NCBI RefSeq assembly: GCF_003003775.1
Contig: NZ_PVWJ01000002.1
Location: 18,843-82,842, forward strand
Length of the DNA: 64,000 nucleotides
Reading direction: 5' to 3'
Source of the DNA: Merismopedia glauca CCAP 1448/3
GTDB taxonomy: Bacteria > Cyanobacteriota > Cyanobacteriia > Cyanobacteriales > CCAP-1448
Shown: one piece after another, positions 37,570 through 47,176 of the stretch
Layout of the letters: every line of letters begins with the position of its first letter
Numbering within the stretch: position 1 is the stretch's first letter
The notes under the pieces: generated by a model
Databases searched by the model: none
What the model saw: the letters and a program-made list of their open reading frames with translations, nothing else
What the model was told of the DNA's origin: nothing
Program-made: the position numbers and the translations under genes

Positions 37570-39054
37570 TTATGGTAGCCAGCGTGGATGGAAACCTGCT
37601 AGAGGTAGCTTTTCTGGTTGAACTGGTACTGTTGCTTGTAAATTAGCGGCATTAATTGGTAAAAACCAAAGCTGACTGGTAGATATAGCTTGTCCATCAT
37701 TAGTTGTCAAAGCTCGATCGGGGGGAATTCCTGGAGTAGTGACTACTTGATCGAACAAAATCCCCAAACCATCAGGAGAAATGGTCATTTGAATATCTCT
37801 CTGTTGGGGAAGCAGGAGTAAAGGTTTGAGTTTAGGGTTTTCGAGGTCAATTGCCGCTAAATATGGCTGTTCTTGATATTGATCTTCTTCTTGCTCCCCC
37901 TTTATCTGTTGTAAGTCCGTTAATAAAGCGTAAACACTGGTGCCTGTAGGATCGAACTTCGCATCTAAGACAGAACCACTCGTGCGGGCAATTTCTTTTT
38001 GCACCCCTTGATTATTAACGTAATACAGCGATTTGGTGTAATCAGTATTAAACTTTACCATCGCCGCAGCGCCGCCATCTCTGGAGAAACTCAAGACAGT
38101 TCCAAATTTGGGGAGAAAGTCGAGGGCTTTTTCTCCTGGGTTGAGGGAGAGAATCGCTACACCTTGTTCTTGGGCTATAGCCAAAGATACTCCATCAGGT
38201 GCCAGAATAAAATCTCCTCCTGGTTGTCCTCCTAAAGATAAAGGAACTTGACCATCTCGCAGCACCCATAAGCCAAATTCGCTCAAATTACTGCGATTTA
38301 GCCGTTGTACAACAATAGTTTTGCCATCAGCCGAGAGATCGAATCTCAGATTTTGATAGGCTTGAGAGTCGAGAACTAGTTTGAGTTCGCCAAACTTGGA
38401 GTTGGAACCGGAGGCATTGAGTCCAGTCGTGACAGTGTATATTTGTTGATTAAAGGTTCCTGGTGGTCGATCTAGCAAAGGTTCAGCCGAAAACAAGATG
38501 CGATCGCCTTGCGGATAAAACTTAAAATCTGTCACCACTAGCTGTTCTGGGGTCAGAATTAGTTTAGTCTTGCGGGTGAGGTTGTATAAAATTAGTCTGC
38601 CTTTTTCTGAAGCATCAACGCCAATATAAGCAAAAGCGCGATCGCGCACCTTAAAATTACTTTTAAATGGCTTAATCGGATTCCCTTGGCGTTTCCCTTC
38701 CCCCCCAGCAAACTGTTGATAAGCTCGTTCTAATTTTACTTCGTATTCCTTCCCATAGCTAGGGGGTTTGATCAAGGTATAGACCATTTTTCGCCCCGTC
38801 CAGCTAATTTTTCCAGGTAGTAAAGGGTCGGTTTGTAAGTTAGATTCTACACTAGCCCTATCCATTGGACGGCTAAAAGTGAGGGTAAAAGCTGTATCTT
38901 CAGCCCCAATAGTTTGATTTTCCCAGCTAAATTCTTTGATTTTTGGGGAAGCATGGTCGCCTGTCCCAATTAAAATAGCAATGAATAGCAATAGCATCGC
39001 CATGAGAGCGATCGCTGTTTTATCTAAAGTTTGTAGTTTTTTCTGGTTAATCAC
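37570..39054 (-). CDS. Membrane-anchored protein with an Ig-like domain and a beta-propeller
   Basis: This 494-residue protein has one N-terminal membrane helix (about residues 14-30). A bacterial Ig-like (SbsA/Big_5 type) domain follows at about 38-135 (DTAFTLTFSRPMDRASVESNL). The rest consists of repeated beta-propeller blades in the style of TolB or WD40 (LVVTDFKFYPQGDRILFSAE, FDLSADGKTIVVQRL, FDPTGTSVYALLTD, ISPDGLGILFDQV). No enzyme motif is visible. It probably faces the periplasm as a structural or binding protein. The family is common in cyanobacteria but uncharacterised. Confidence 0.7.
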   Translation of the reverse strand: MINQKKLQTLDKTAIALMAMLLLFIAILIGTGDHASPKIKEFSWENQTIGAEDTAFTLTFSRPMDRASVESNLQTDPLLPGKISWTGRKMVYTLIKPPSYGKEYEVKLERAYQQFAGGEGKRQGNPIKPFKSNFKVRDRAFAYIGVDASEKGRLILYNLTRKTKLILTPEQLVVTDFKFYPQGDRILFSAEPLLDRPPGTFNQQIYTVTTGLNASGSNSKFGELKLVLDSQAYQNLRFDLSADGKTIVVQRLNRSNLSEFGLWVLRDGQVPLSLGGQPGGDFILAPDGVSLAIAQEQGVAILSLNPGEKALDFLPKFGTVLSFSRDGGAAAMVKFNTDYTKSLYYVNNQGVQKEIARTSGSVLDAKFDPTGTSVYALLTDLQQIKGEQEEDQYQEQPYLAAIDLENPKLKPLLLLPQQRDIQMTISPDGLGILFDQVVTTPGIPPDRALTTNDGQAISTSQLWFLPINAANLQATVPVQPEKLPLAGFHPRWLP

Positions 39055-39206
39055 CTGGAAGTAGGGTTAAGCAAGGAACGAAAATGTCAGTAGTTTAGTT
39101 TAACCCTGACTTCCCATTCTACTAAATTACGTGAGGGCTAATAGTTGCAATTCTAGTATGAAAAAGCTGATACATTTCCCAATTCCTTATCCCCAATCAC
39201 CAATAT

Positions 39207-39983
39207 TTAGTAATCATAGGGATTTTTCGGTTCAGGAATTTTGGTTAAAGAAGCCGCTTCAATTGTGAGTTGACGCTTATTATTGAGAGTTGCAGTTAAC
39301 ATTTTCCCTTGAACTTCTAGCCAACTATCAGAAGGATAAGCTTGACGATTTTGGGGAAGTTTGATGGGAATTCCGACAGGATAAACATCAGCCGCACAAC
39401 AAGTAATTACGAAGCGAGACAGCATAATATATTCAGGAGGAAAGTCGGGTGGATGCACTACAAATCCTTGGACTTTAGCTTTTTGTCCTTTATAGTCGTC
39501 TGGTTCGGGATTATTATCTAAAGTTCGCACCCAATCTATTAAAGAACGATCTTCAGGTTTTACAGATGCGCGAAAAGATTGGGCTTGGGTACGAGTAATA
39601 GTATTAGTGTCAGCAATCCCTCTTTGAATTGCTGTTTGGCTGGCAAAAACTTTGGGTGTTACTATTAATCCAACTATCGCAGTTGCTAATAATATAGCAC
39701 TACTCAAGCCAGGAGGAAATAAAGTCATGTGTTGAACATTTGCGAGATATTTAGATGGTCTTTGTCGCTTTTGTTTGAGTAGTTCTGCCACCTTAATTGC
39801 ACTGATACAGATTAAAAATACTCCGCTAACTACAGCTAACCCAAAATAATTGGGGTGAATCAGTAAGACTAATTTATTAGTAAGCCAATATTTGAGTAAT
39901 AAAATTCCCCAACCAGCGATCGCCAAAATATCTAATAATAGATGTAGCCGAAACTGAGAGCTACGAGAAGATTTAGCTGACAT
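39207..39983 (-). CDS. TIGR03943 family protein (YcgQ-like), partner of a permease
   Basis: This 258-residue protein has an N-terminal pair of membrane helices (about 12-35 and 42-65) and a third near 92-112, then a periplasmic or cytosolic domain with VTCCAADVYPVGIPI, the conserved Cys pair of the TIGR03943/DUF1980 family. It overlaps the upstream permease gene by 11 bases, and the same gene pair (ycgR-ycgQ) occurs in many bacteria. The transported substrate is not established, and a metal ion is only a guess from the Cys residues. Confidence 0.8.
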   Translation of the reverse strand: MSAKSSRSSQFRLHLLLDILAIAGWGILLLKYWLTNKLVLLIHPNYFGLAVVSGVFLICISAIKVAELLKQKRQRPSKYLANVQHMTLFPPGLSSAILLATAIVGLIVTPKVFASQTAIQRGIADTNTITRTQAQSFRASVKPEDRSLIDWVRTLDNNPEPDDYKGQKAKVQGFVVHPPDFPPEYIMLSRFVITCCAADVYPVGIPIKLPQNRQAYPSDSWLEVQGKMLTATLNNKRQLTIEAASLTKIPEPKNPYDY

Positions 39984-40995
39984 ATAAATTGATAATTAAG
40001 GTGAAACTAAAGGTTAATAAAGCTGCCAATCCAAAAAAATAAAATACAGCTTTAGCCCGAAAGACTGATAACATCAAACCAATACCTTTAATATCAATCA
40101 TTGGACCAAATACTAAAAATGCTAGTAAAGAACCACTAGTAAATACTGAGGCAAAAGAGAGGGCAAAAAAAGAATCTACAGTCGAACAAATAGAAATTGT
40201 TCCCGCTAATATTAACATTGCCAGAATCGAAGTGACGGGATCTTGTCCCAAATTAACAATTAAATCTCGCGGGGTAAACACTTGAAAGATTGTGGCGATC
40301 GCACTGCCAATTACTAAGACTCCCCCTAGTTCTCTTAGTTCTTGAACTGTGTTATCTAATAGTAAATGTAACTTGTCTTTAAGCGGTTTTTTTACTTCCC
40401 AAGAATTACCACTTCCGGCGACAAAACTATTTGGCATTGGGAAGACTTGACCGCCTTCTCCTAAGATAAAAGTTCCCGATCGTAAAAGTGGATGTACATC
40501 GCTACTTTCAAAAGCTGAATCTAGTTTTACATGAGGTAAACCAGCCGCCACCGCAGGTTGTAAAATTGGACGTGGATCTAATTGACGACCAAAAACCCAC
40601 CCAATAATTGTGGCAATTAACAAAGAAAATATCACCCGCAACCAGACAATTTCTGGTTGATCTCGAAATGCCGTCCAAGTTGACCAAATCACAATTGGGT
40701 TAATAGTAGGTGCGGCTAAGAGAAACCCTACAGACACAGGAAGAGGTACTCCCTGCATCAATAATCTTCTAGCTACAGGCACATTACCGCATTCGCACAC
40801 AGGAAATAAAAAGCCAATACAACTACCTACTAATGCCCCTAAAATAGGTTGACGGGGCATATGTTTAATCAGCCATCCTTCATCAATAAATACTAATAAT
40901 AAACCAGAAAATAATACTCCCAAGATCAAAAATGGGATCGCCTCGACTAAGAGACTAAAAAATAAGGTGAAAGCACTGTTAAACTGTTCATTCAT
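39973..40995 (-). CDS. Permease of the YcgR/ArsP_1 (DUF318) family
   Basis: This 340-residue membrane protein has about eight hydrophobic segments. The family core FPVCECGNVPVARRLLMQGVP (key residues CECGNVP) is at about 60-80, followed by AAPTINPIVIWSTW and a second similar half (SICSTVDSFFALSFA). These permeases are two-repeat transporters related to organoarsenical exporters; the substrate here is unknown. It is translationally coupled to the TIGR03943 gene. Confidence 0.85.
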   Translation of the reverse strand: MNEQFNSAFTLFFSLLVEAIPFLILGVLFSGLLLVFIDEGWLIKHMPRQPILGALVGSCIGFLFPVCECGNVPVARRLLMQGVPLPVSVGFLLAAPTINPIVIWSTWTAFRDQPEIVWLRVIFSLLIATIIGWVFGRQLDPRPILQPAVAAGLPHVKLDSAFESSDVHPLLRSGTFILGEGGQVFPMPNSFVAGSGNSWEVKKPLKDKLHLLLDNTVQELRELGGVLVIGSAIATIFQVFTPRDLIVNLGQDPVTSILAMLILAGTISICSTVDSFFALSFASVFTSGSLLAFLVFGPMIDIKGIGLMLSVFRAKAVFYFFGLAALLTFSFTLIINLYVS

Positions 40996-41059
40996 GCTAG
41001 GAGTTTATCACTGGAGTTGAGACTAAATCAAAACAAAGTGGTTAGCTATATAGAGGTGA

Positions 41060-41173
41060 CTACTTTTTAGTCAATACTTGTTCCTGATAGTTGCGCCGGA
41101 TGGCTACGACTCTGGCGATTTCGATAGCATGGTTAATAAGTAGGTAGTCAAAATTATGGGTATAGATCTGCAC
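41060..41173 (-). pseudogene. Possible C-terminal gene remnant (37 codons)
   Basis: Read on the minus strand this stretch gives YTHNFDYLLINHAIEIARVV and then AIRRNYQEQVLTKK before a stop, which looks like the end of a helical protein. The only early start is a GTG at 41173 without a ribosome site, and upstream lies a stop codon and repeat DNA. I read it as a decayed gene tail cut by the repeat; the parent family was not recognised. Confidence 0.35.
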
Positions 41174-41253
41174 TAGTTCCCAATTATCCCAATTACATTA
41201 ACTCCTTACTCTTTACCCTTTACTTTTTACTCCTTACTCAGCCAAATCTTACA

Positions 41254-41274
41254 TTAATTTTGCACAGGTACTTA
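41254..41274 (-). repeat. Second copy of the 21-bp dispersed repeat
   Basis: The reverse complement is identical to 2005-2025 (core GTACCTGTGCAAAATTAA). On the same side as in the first copy lie period-7 TAAAGAG-like units. Confidence 0.8.
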
Positions 41275-41321
41275 ACTCTTCTGGCAGCTTAGTCAGAGCC
41301 TATCTTAATTTTGACATTCTC

Positions 41322-41972
41322 TTAACGCCGACGATCTTGTAGTTTGCGATATACAGCTTTTAAATCTACTTGGTGATGAGCCAAAGCTACTAGGGTATGA
41401 TAGAACAGATCTGCGACTTCACCAGCGATCGCTTCTGGATCGTCATCTTTACACGCCATGACGACTTCGGCTGACTCTTCCCCAATTTTTTTGAGGATTT
41501 TGTTGTCTCCGCCAGCTAAAAGTTTACAAGTATAGGAACTTTCGTTGGGATTGTCGCGCCGTTCTATAATAGTCGCAAACAGTTCTGATAAAGTATCGGC
41601 TGGTGGATGGGCTTTTATGCCATCAACGCGGTGAAAACAACTACGTTCCCCCGTATGGCAAGCAATATCTCCGATTTGTTCCACACCGATAAGCAAAGCA
41701 TCACTATCGCAATCATAGCGGAGCGATCGCACTTTCTGGATATGTCCTGATGTCTCCCCTTTATGCCAAAACTCCTGGCGCGATCGACTCCAAAACCAAG
41801 TTTCACCAGTTTCTAGAGTTTTTTGCAGGGATTCCCGATTCATCCAAGCCAACATTAAGACTGTTGCATCCAAATAATCCTGGATAATGGCTGCGACTAA
41901 TCCTTGCTCGTTGTAGCGAATTTTGTCAAGGGGAATTGCTTGGGTATGGTTCTGGATTTGAGGAACTGACAT
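41322..41972 (-). CDS. hisIE: Bifunctional phosphoribosyl-AMP cyclohydrolase / phosphoribosyl-ATP pyrophosphatase
   Basis: This 216-residue fusion catalyses steps two and three of histidine synthesis. The HisI part (about 1-115) has [26 protein letters not shown] in pieces, zinc ligands in [11 protein letters not shown] and [10 protein letters not shown]. The HisE part (about 125-216) has the [12 protein letters not shown] metal motif and [13 protein letters not shown]. This fusion is normal in cyanobacteria. The gene is alone here. Confidence 0.95.
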   Translation of the reverse strand: MSVPQIQNHTQAIPLDKIRYNEQGLVAAIIQDYLDATVLMLAWMNRESLQKTLETGETWFWSRSRQEFWHKGETSGHIQKVRSLRYDCDSDALLIGVEQIGDIACHTGERSCFHRVDGIKAHPPADTLSELFATIIERRDNPNESSYTCKLLAGGDNKILKKIGEESAEVVMACKDDDPEAIAGEVADLFYHTLVALAHHQVDLKAVYRKLQDRRR

Positions 41973-42275
41973 AAAATTTAAATGATGGCTAAAGAGCTAG
42001 TGAATACTCTCTAGTGAAAAGCGATCGATTTGCCACATAATAACTTAACAGAAATCCTTTGCTATTTATTGCTAGCTAGCCTCCCCAAAAACTCTGTAAT
42101 TCAGGTGAGGTTAGAGAAACAGCATTTCTGTGTTACAAAATGTATCCCAAATTTTTCTGATTCAACATCACTGTACCTCTGCTATATCTATAAAGAATGA
42201 GGTTTTGGGAATAGTCCACCAAAAGTCAACTTCTGAATCTACAGTTTCCCAATTACCAAGGAAAGGAGAAATCTT
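41973..42275. promoter_or_regulatory. Divergent promoter region of hisIE and hemL
   Basis: These 303 bases between divergent starts have no convincing gene. The last 20 bases contain the AAGGAGA ribosome site of hemL. I could not fix promoter boxes. Confidence 0.4.
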
Positions 42276-43577
42276 TTGATTAGTACACCAACTTTGAAAA
42301 CAACTAAATCGCAAGAAATTTTTACAGCCGCGCAGAAACTCATGCCAGGAGGCGTTAGTTCTCCAGTGCGTGCCTTCAAATCTGTAGGCGGACAACCTAT
42401 TGTATTCGATCGCGTCAAGGGCGCTTATGTTTGGGATATCGATGAAAATCAGTATATTGATTATGTCGGTACTTGGGGGCCAGCTATTTGTGGTCATGCC
42501 CATCCAGAAGTCATTGCGGCTTTACATTCAGCTTTAGAAAAAGGAACGAGTTTTGGCGCACCTTGCGTTTTAGAGAATGTGTTGGCAGAAATGGTGATTG
42601 ATGCCGTTCCTAGTATTGAAATGGTGCGGTTTGTCAATTCTGGTACTGAAGCTTGTATGTCTGTTCTGCGCTTGATGCGTGCCTTCACTGGGAGAGAAAA
42701 ACTGATCAAGTTTGAAGGCTGCTATCACGGTCATGCTGATATGTTCTTAGTTAAAGCTGGTTCTGGAGTAGCTACTTTAGGTTTACCAGATTCTCCTGGA
42801 GTGCCCAAAGCGACTACTACTGCTACTTTAACGGCTCCTTACAACGATTTGGAAGCTGTAAAAGCTCTATTTGCCGAAAATCCCGACCAGATTGCCGGAG
42901 TCATCCTGGAACCAGTAGTCGGTAATGCAGGGTTTATTCCCCCCGATGCTGGCTTTTTAGAAGGATTAAGGGAACTAACGCAAGAAAATGGCGCTTTGCT
43001 AGTCTTTGATGAAGTAATGACAGGCTTCCGCATTGCTTATGGTGGCGCTCAAGCAAAATTTGGCATAACACCCGATTTAACCACTTTAGGGAAGGTAATT
43101 GGTGGTGGTTTACCCGTAGGTGCTTATGGTGGACGCAAAGATATTATGTCGATGGTTGCTCCCGCAGGGCCAATGTATCAAGCTGGAACTCTTTCTGGTA
43201 ACCCATTAGCCATGACAGCCGGAATTAAAACCCTAGAATTGCTAGGGAAACCAGGCGCTTACGAACAGCTAGATAAAATCACCAAAAAACTATCTGAGGG
43301 ATTATTACAAATAGCAAAAGAAACTGGTCATGCTGCCTGTGGCGGTCAAATTAGCGGAATGTTTGGCTTATTCTTCACCGAAGGTCCCGTTCATAACTAT
43401 GAAGATGCCAAGAAGTCGGATCTGAATAAATTTAGCCGCTTCCACAGAGGGATGTTAGAAAAAGGGATATATCTAGCACCTTCTCAATTTGAAGCTGGAT
43501 TTACCTCTTTAGCGCATACAGAAGCAGATATCGACCAAACTTTGGCAGCAGCGCGGGAAGTAATGTCAAGTTTGTAG
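42276..43577 (+). CDS. hemL: Glutamate-1-semialdehyde 2,1-aminomutase
   Basis: This 433-residue PLP enzyme makes 5-aminolevulinate for haem, chlorophyll and bilins by the C5 pathway. The PLP lysine is in [18 protein letters not shown], the cofactor aspartate in [12 protein letters not shown], and the substrate region in [16 protein letters not shown]. The start codon is TTG, and AAGGAGA ends seven bases before it, so the start is well supported although unusual. Length is typical of the family. A GGGGTAGGC/GCCTGCCCC hairpin lies downstream. Confidence 0.96.
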   Translation: MISTPTLKTTKSQEIFTAAQKLMPGGVSSPVRAFKSVGGQPIVFDRVKGAYVWDIDENQYIDYVGTWGPAICGHAHPEVIAALHSALEKGTSFGAPCVLENVLAEMVIDAVPSIEMVRFVNSGTEACMSVLRLMRAFTGREKLIKFEGCYHGHADMFLVKAGSGVATLGLPDSPGVPKATTTATLTAPYNDLEAVKALFAENPDQIAGVILEPVVGNAGFIPPDAGFLEGLRELTQENGALLVFDEVMTGFRIAYGGAQAKFGITPDLTTLGKVIGGGLPVGAYGGRKDIMSMVAPAGPMYQAGTLSGNPLAMTAGIKTLELLGKPGAYEQLDKITKKLSEGLLQIAKETGHAACGGQISGMFGLFFTEGPVHNYEDAKKSDLNKFSRFHRGMLEKGIYLAPSQFEAGFTSLAHTEADIDQTLAAAREVMSSL

Positions 43578-43628
43578 CTAAGCTCAAACGCATCTAATAT
43601 TGATATTTAAATTGATTCAAACTCTTGT

Positions 43629-43651
43629 GGGGTAGGCATCCTGCCTGCCCC
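43629..43651. terminator. Stem-loop downstream of hemL
   Basis: GGGGTAGGC pairs with GCCTGCCCC (one G-U pair) over a five-base loop, 52 bases after the hemL stop and between convergent genes. It belongs to the same hairpin family as 27115-27133 and 34377-34395. Confidence 0.5.
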
Positions 43652-43724
43652 AATTATCAACTTTAGATGCGGAACAACTTAATACCCTGTAGGACAACCG
43701 AGACGGCTATTCCAGCAGAATTTT

Positions 43725-44177
43725 TTAAGAAACTTTGACTAATACTGCGTTACCTTCAATCTTAGCTTCGTATTTGGGTAAAGGTTGAGTAGCAGGGCCA
43801 TTAGTTACTTTGCCATCAGCCGCAAATCTAGAATTGTGACAAGGGCAAACAAAGGATTTAATATCTCCTTGCCAAGCTACAGTACACTGCTTGTGAGGAC
43901 AAGTTGGATTAACTGCCAGCAATTTTTTACTATCCTCTGGACTGCGAACCACTAAAACTGGTTGTTTAGCTGCCTGTTTATTTAATATTTGCCCCTCACC
44001 GCTATCTAATTGAGAAACTGCACCGACGGAGGTAAATCCATCGCTTCGAGGGGTAGCACTAGAGTTCTGTGCTGTGGTAGAGGTTGGCTCATTTGGTGAA
44101 CAAGCAGCCAAAGCTATCGGAAAGTAACTCGCCAGACAACCCACGCCAAACCATTGGCAAAATTCACGGCGTTGCAT
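43725..44177 (-). CDS. Rieske [2Fe-2S] protein with a lipoprotein-type signal
   Basis: This 150-residue protein binds a Rieske cluster: Cys93-Pro-His95 and Cys111-x-x-His114 are ligands, and Cys98 and Cys113 form the usual disulfide (TCPHKQC, CPCHNSRF). The N-terminus combines twin arginines (MQRREF) with a hydrophobic stretch ending in the lipobox-like LAAC at residue 26, so it may be a Tat-exported lipoprotein. It is shorter than PetC of cytochrome b6f and lacks its helix. The ATG at 44177, with GAGGA upstream, is preferred to a TTG at 44192. The electron partner is unknown. Confidence 0.85.
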   Translation of the reverse strand: MQRREFCQWFGVGCLASYFPIALAACSPNEPTSTTAQNSSATPRSDGFTSVGAVSQLDSGEGQILNKQAAKQPVLVVRSPEDSKKLLAVNPTCPHKQCTVAWQGDIKSFVCPCHNSRFAADGKVTNGPATQPLPKYEAKIEGNAVLVKVS

Positions 44178-44850
44178 TTTAGTAGTCCTCAAATCTGACT
44201 AATTTTAAGATCGGCATTAGAAACCAGTTATAGCGTCCATACTGTAACTTTGTCACTTTGAATCTGCGTTAACAGTATCAGGACTTACGCACAACTAACG
44301 AAAAACCAACCATTTCAACCCCCGAAGATCCTCCTAAATCCCCCTTAAAAAGGGGACTTGCGTAAGTCATGAGTATACTTCTCTGCTCTGACCAATTTTA
44401 AAGATCGTAACCAGTAATTCTTTATTTGAGATGCGATAGACCAATTCTAAATGAGCCACGGAATTAATTAGATCGCATCCCCCAGAGCATGGCGTATGGG
44501 AAATTTTGTGACAGCATTAGTTTAAGAGGTTAAATAAGTTAGGGCGATCGCCATTGAATTTATTTATCGATTTTGGGTGATATATTCTTGTAATAATTAA
44601 TAGTTATTTAGCTGATTTGCTGATTTGAATCGATAGCCAACCAAGCCAAATCCAGTGACTGAAACAGATTGCAGTTACAGGTAAAAATCAAAATAATAGT
44701 TACACTAACAATTCACTACATAAACATCAAATTATTTTATCAAAATCTTCAGTTTTTCTAATACCTAGACTCAATTGACATTACCTGTTAAACTGCGAAA
44801 GATCTTTTTTTCAAAAACAGTCCTGCGATCGAGGAGCGGAGTTCACAACA
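44178..44850. other. 673-base gap with a MITE-like inverted repeat
   Basis: No gene was found on either strand. A nested inverted repeat at 44282-44368 is listed separately. The rest is AT-rich, has two GCGATCGC-type sites and should contain the promoters of the divergent Rieske and amidase-like genes. Confidence 0.45.
44282..44368. repeat. MITE-like nested inverted repeat
   Basis: GACTTACGCA at 44282-44291 is the exact reverse complement of TGCGTAAGTC at 44359-44368. Inside, CCCCCTT and AAGGGG form a hairpin near 44340-44355. An 87-base element with 10-bp terminal inverted repeats fits a small non-autonomous mobile repeat. Confidence 0.5.
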
Positions 44851-45597
44851 ATGCTAGAATCTCTAAAACAGGCAAGGCAAGCCCTAACTTTATCAGGAAT
44901 ATTATTGGGTACAGTGTTAGTTAGCCCTCACCAGGCAACAGCTACAGTCTTGCAAATTGCACCAGATAATCTCGAAAGAATTCATTTAGAAACGGCCGGT
45001 TGGCAAACCTTAAGTACCAGATTTAAATACTTACCTTGGTCGGGATGTGAAGACGGTAAGTTCTGTGGAAAAGATTTAGTTGCACCCTTCAAAAGGTCTT
45101 ATAAAGGGAATTATACTAAGTTAGCTGATGCTCAAGGCTATTATTGGGGAGAGTGCGTCAGCTTAGTCAAAGCTTTGTCAAAAAACACCGCTAGAACTCA
45201 ACAGTGGCGACCAGCCATGAGTTTAGTCAGAGCGATTAAAGAAGGTAAAATTGAAGTAGGAACTGCGATCGCCACATTTCCTGGTGGTAGATATCGGGGA
45301 CACGCCGCCTTCTATGCAGGTGCCGATATTTCTCCAGATGGTAATATCGAAGGCGTATGGCTCTACGACCAAAACTGGATTCCGAACAAAGTTCTGTTCC
45401 ACAAAATCGATGGTTCAGGTTCGGGAGCCGGAAATTTCAAGAATTATTCCGTAATTAGAGTTCCAGAAAACTCTTTTCTCAGCAGCAAAACTCGTCAGCA
45501 GCGTCAGGTAGCCAAGCCAACTAGGGAACTTCAAAGAATCAAAACTCCTAGTCGATTCAATGATGGTTTAGACAACATCTCAGACGATCTGGAGTAA
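44851..45597 (+). CDS. Exported papain-like amidase of the BPSL0067/CHAP type
   Basis: This 248-residue protein has a signal peptide (about residues 1-32, ending ATA-TV). A papain-like Cys/His pair is visible, with Cys102 in YYWGECVSLVKAL and His151 in RYRGHAAFYAG, spaced as in BPSL0067 or NlpC/P60-like amidases. The motif GTAIATFPGGRYRGHAA is typical. Such enzymes cut peptidoglycan or are interbacterial effectors; neither is shown here and no immunity gene is evident. The C-terminal 40 residues are basic and look disordered. The ATG follows GAGGAGCGGAG. Confidence 0.7.
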   Translation: MLESLKQARQALTLSGILLGTVLVSPHQATATVLQIAPDNLERIHLETAGWQTLSTRFKYLPWSGCEDGKFCGKDLVAPFKRSYKGNYTKLADAQGYYWGECVSLVKALSKNTARTQQWRPAMSLVRAIKEGKIEVGTAIATFPGGRYRGHAAFYAGADISPDGNIEGVWLYDQNWIPNKVLFHKIDGSGSGAGNFKNYSVIRVPENSFLSSKTRQQRQVAKPTRELQRIKTPSRFNDGLDNISDDLE

Positions 45598-45724
45598 ATA
45601 TAGCAATTTGCAACTAGATGAGGTACGGGTTTATTTTCTAAAACTATTGCTTGCTGTGCATCTTACCCGCCCGCGAGTACTTTATGAAACCTAAAGGTGC
45701 TAGATCTGTCTCAGGATTTCAACC

Positions 45725-46924
45725 GTGAATATTGCCCCCCAGTCACTCGAACTCCATAGGAAACAGTTTCCAGCTTTAGGGAACAAAACCTATTTCAATT
45801 ATGGGGGGCAAGGGCCTCTACCACAAGCGGCTTTAGAAGCAATTCAGGAAGCTTACGCCTACATTCAAAGAGATGGACCTTTTTCCGAAAAGGTGAATTA
45901 TTGGGTAATGGATGAAGAGAAACGCCTTGAGGCAGTTATAGCTCAAGAACTGGGTGTTTCTCCCACTACCCTCACCTTAACGGAAAATGTGACTATAGGT
46001 TGTAATATCCCTCTGTGGGGGACAATGTGGGAACCAGGTGACCATTTACTGATTTCGGATTGCGAACATCAAGGCATTATCGCCACCATCCAAGAATTGC
46101 AGCGTCGGTTTGGGATTGAAGTTTCTGTATGTCCTTTGATGGAGACTTTGAATCAAGGTAATCCGGCTGAAGTGGTGCAGAAGTATCTGCAACCCAACAC
46201 TAAAATGGTGGTGTTAAGTCATGTATTTTGGAATACAGGGCAGGTTTTACCTTTAAAAGAGATTGTCACAGTTTGTCGGCAAGCAAAGACTCATAAACCT
46301 GTCAGAATCCTGGTTGATGCTGCTCAATCAGTTGGGATGCTACCTTTAGATTTAACCGACCTAGAAGTTGATTTTTACGCCTTTACAGGTCATAAATGGT
46401 GGTGTGGACCGGAAGGTGTAGGCGGTTTGTATGTGCGTCCCGAAGCTATTGATGGTAGCGATGGTGGAGAACCATTACACCCGACTTTGATTGGTTGGCG
46501 AGGTATTCTCACTAATTCTGTGAATCAACCCACAGGATGGCAATCTGGTGCGACTAGATATGAGGTGGCAACCTCTGCTAGACCACTGTATGCTGGATTA
46601 AGGGCTGCGATCGCCGTTCATCAAAGATTGGGTACTGCTGAAGCGCGATATCAACGCATCCTAGATCTGAGTGCGTATCTGTGGGAAAAGTTGAGAAAGA
46701 TCCCAGGTATCACTTGCTTATCTACCTCCCCTCCACAATCCGGTTTAGTTTCCTTTCAACTAGCTAATTCTCAACACTTACAGCTAGTCAGATGGTTGGA
46801 AAACCGAGGTTTTTGTTTGCGTACTCTCCTCGATCCCAGTTGCGTTCGCGCTTGCGTGCATTACTTCACCTTAGAATCAGAAATCGACGAATTAGCAGTT
46901 AATATTGCGATATTTAACCAGTAA
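45725..46924 (+). CDS. L-cysteine/cystine C-S lyase of the C-DES type (class V aminotransferase fold)
   Basis: This 399-residue PLP protein is very close in pattern to the Synechocystis C-DES cystine lyase (slr2143), which releases persulfide from cystine for iron-sulfur assembly. The PLP lysine is Lys224 in FTGHKWWCGPEGVGG, the cofactor aspartate Asp198 in ILVDAAQS, and the start KTYFNYGGQGPLPQAAL matches. It differs from NifS/SufS in lacking an obvious mobile active-site Cys loop. The start is GTG at 45725. It stands alone upstream of pfkA, without suf or isc genes nearby. Confidence 0.85.
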   Translation: MNIAPQSLELHRKQFPALGNKTYFNYGGQGPLPQAALEAIQEAYAYIQRDGPFSEKVNYWVMDEEKRLEAVIAQELGVSPTTLTLTENVTIGCNIPLWGTMWEPGDHLLISDCEHQGIIATIQELQRRFGIEVSVCPLMETLNQGNPAEVVQKYLQPNTKMVVLSHVFWNTGQVLPLKEIVTVCRQAKTHKPVRILVDAAQSVGMLPLDLTDLEVDFYAFTGHKWWCGPEGVGGLYVRPEAIDGSDGGEPLHPTLIGWRGILTNSVNQPTGWQSGATRYEVATSARPLYAGLRAAIAVHQRLGTAEARYQRILDLSAYLWEKLRKIPGITCLSTSPPQSGLVSFQLANSQHLQLVRWLENRGFCLRTLLDPSCVRACVHYFTLESEIDELAVNIAIFNQ

Positions 46925-46937
46925 ATTTTTTCCCTTA

Positions 46938-46965
46938 TTCCCTCTTCCCTCTTCCTTCTTCCTTC
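46938..46965. repeat. TTCCYTC heptamer array
   Basis: Four units (TTCCCTC twice, TTCCTTC twice) lie just after the C-DES-like gene. The unit is the reverse complement of the GGAAGAR arrays at 10451 and 22881, with the same period of seven. Confidence 0.8.
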
Positions 46966-47176
46966 TCCCATCAACATTATGAGAAACCGTTACTAAGTTT
47001 AATTTTTGCACCTACCTAAACCTGCTATACAGACAATGGTGGAAAATCTTTAGCGTCATCTTGCGGTTACTGGTTTGGAATATCGATCGCGTCACGAAGA
47101 ACTTGTGAAAGTCAAAAGATAGGCAAAGTTTGTAACTCAAATGTAGTTAGTTGTTAAAACTGTTTGAGAGAAGGAT

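Larger units (their letters stand above)
40996..41321. other. 326-base gap with a gene remnant and a dispersed repeat
   Basis: The gap holds a short minus-strand coding-like stretch (41060-41173, listed separately), a run of TTTACTC-type heptamers at 41199-41236 and the 21-bp dispersed repeat at 41254-41274. Confidence 0.6.

Noticed and set aside
42494..42709. Antisense open frames within hemL, rpoB, rpoC1 and rpoC2
   Set aside because: They mirror conserved coding regions and show no independent protein features.
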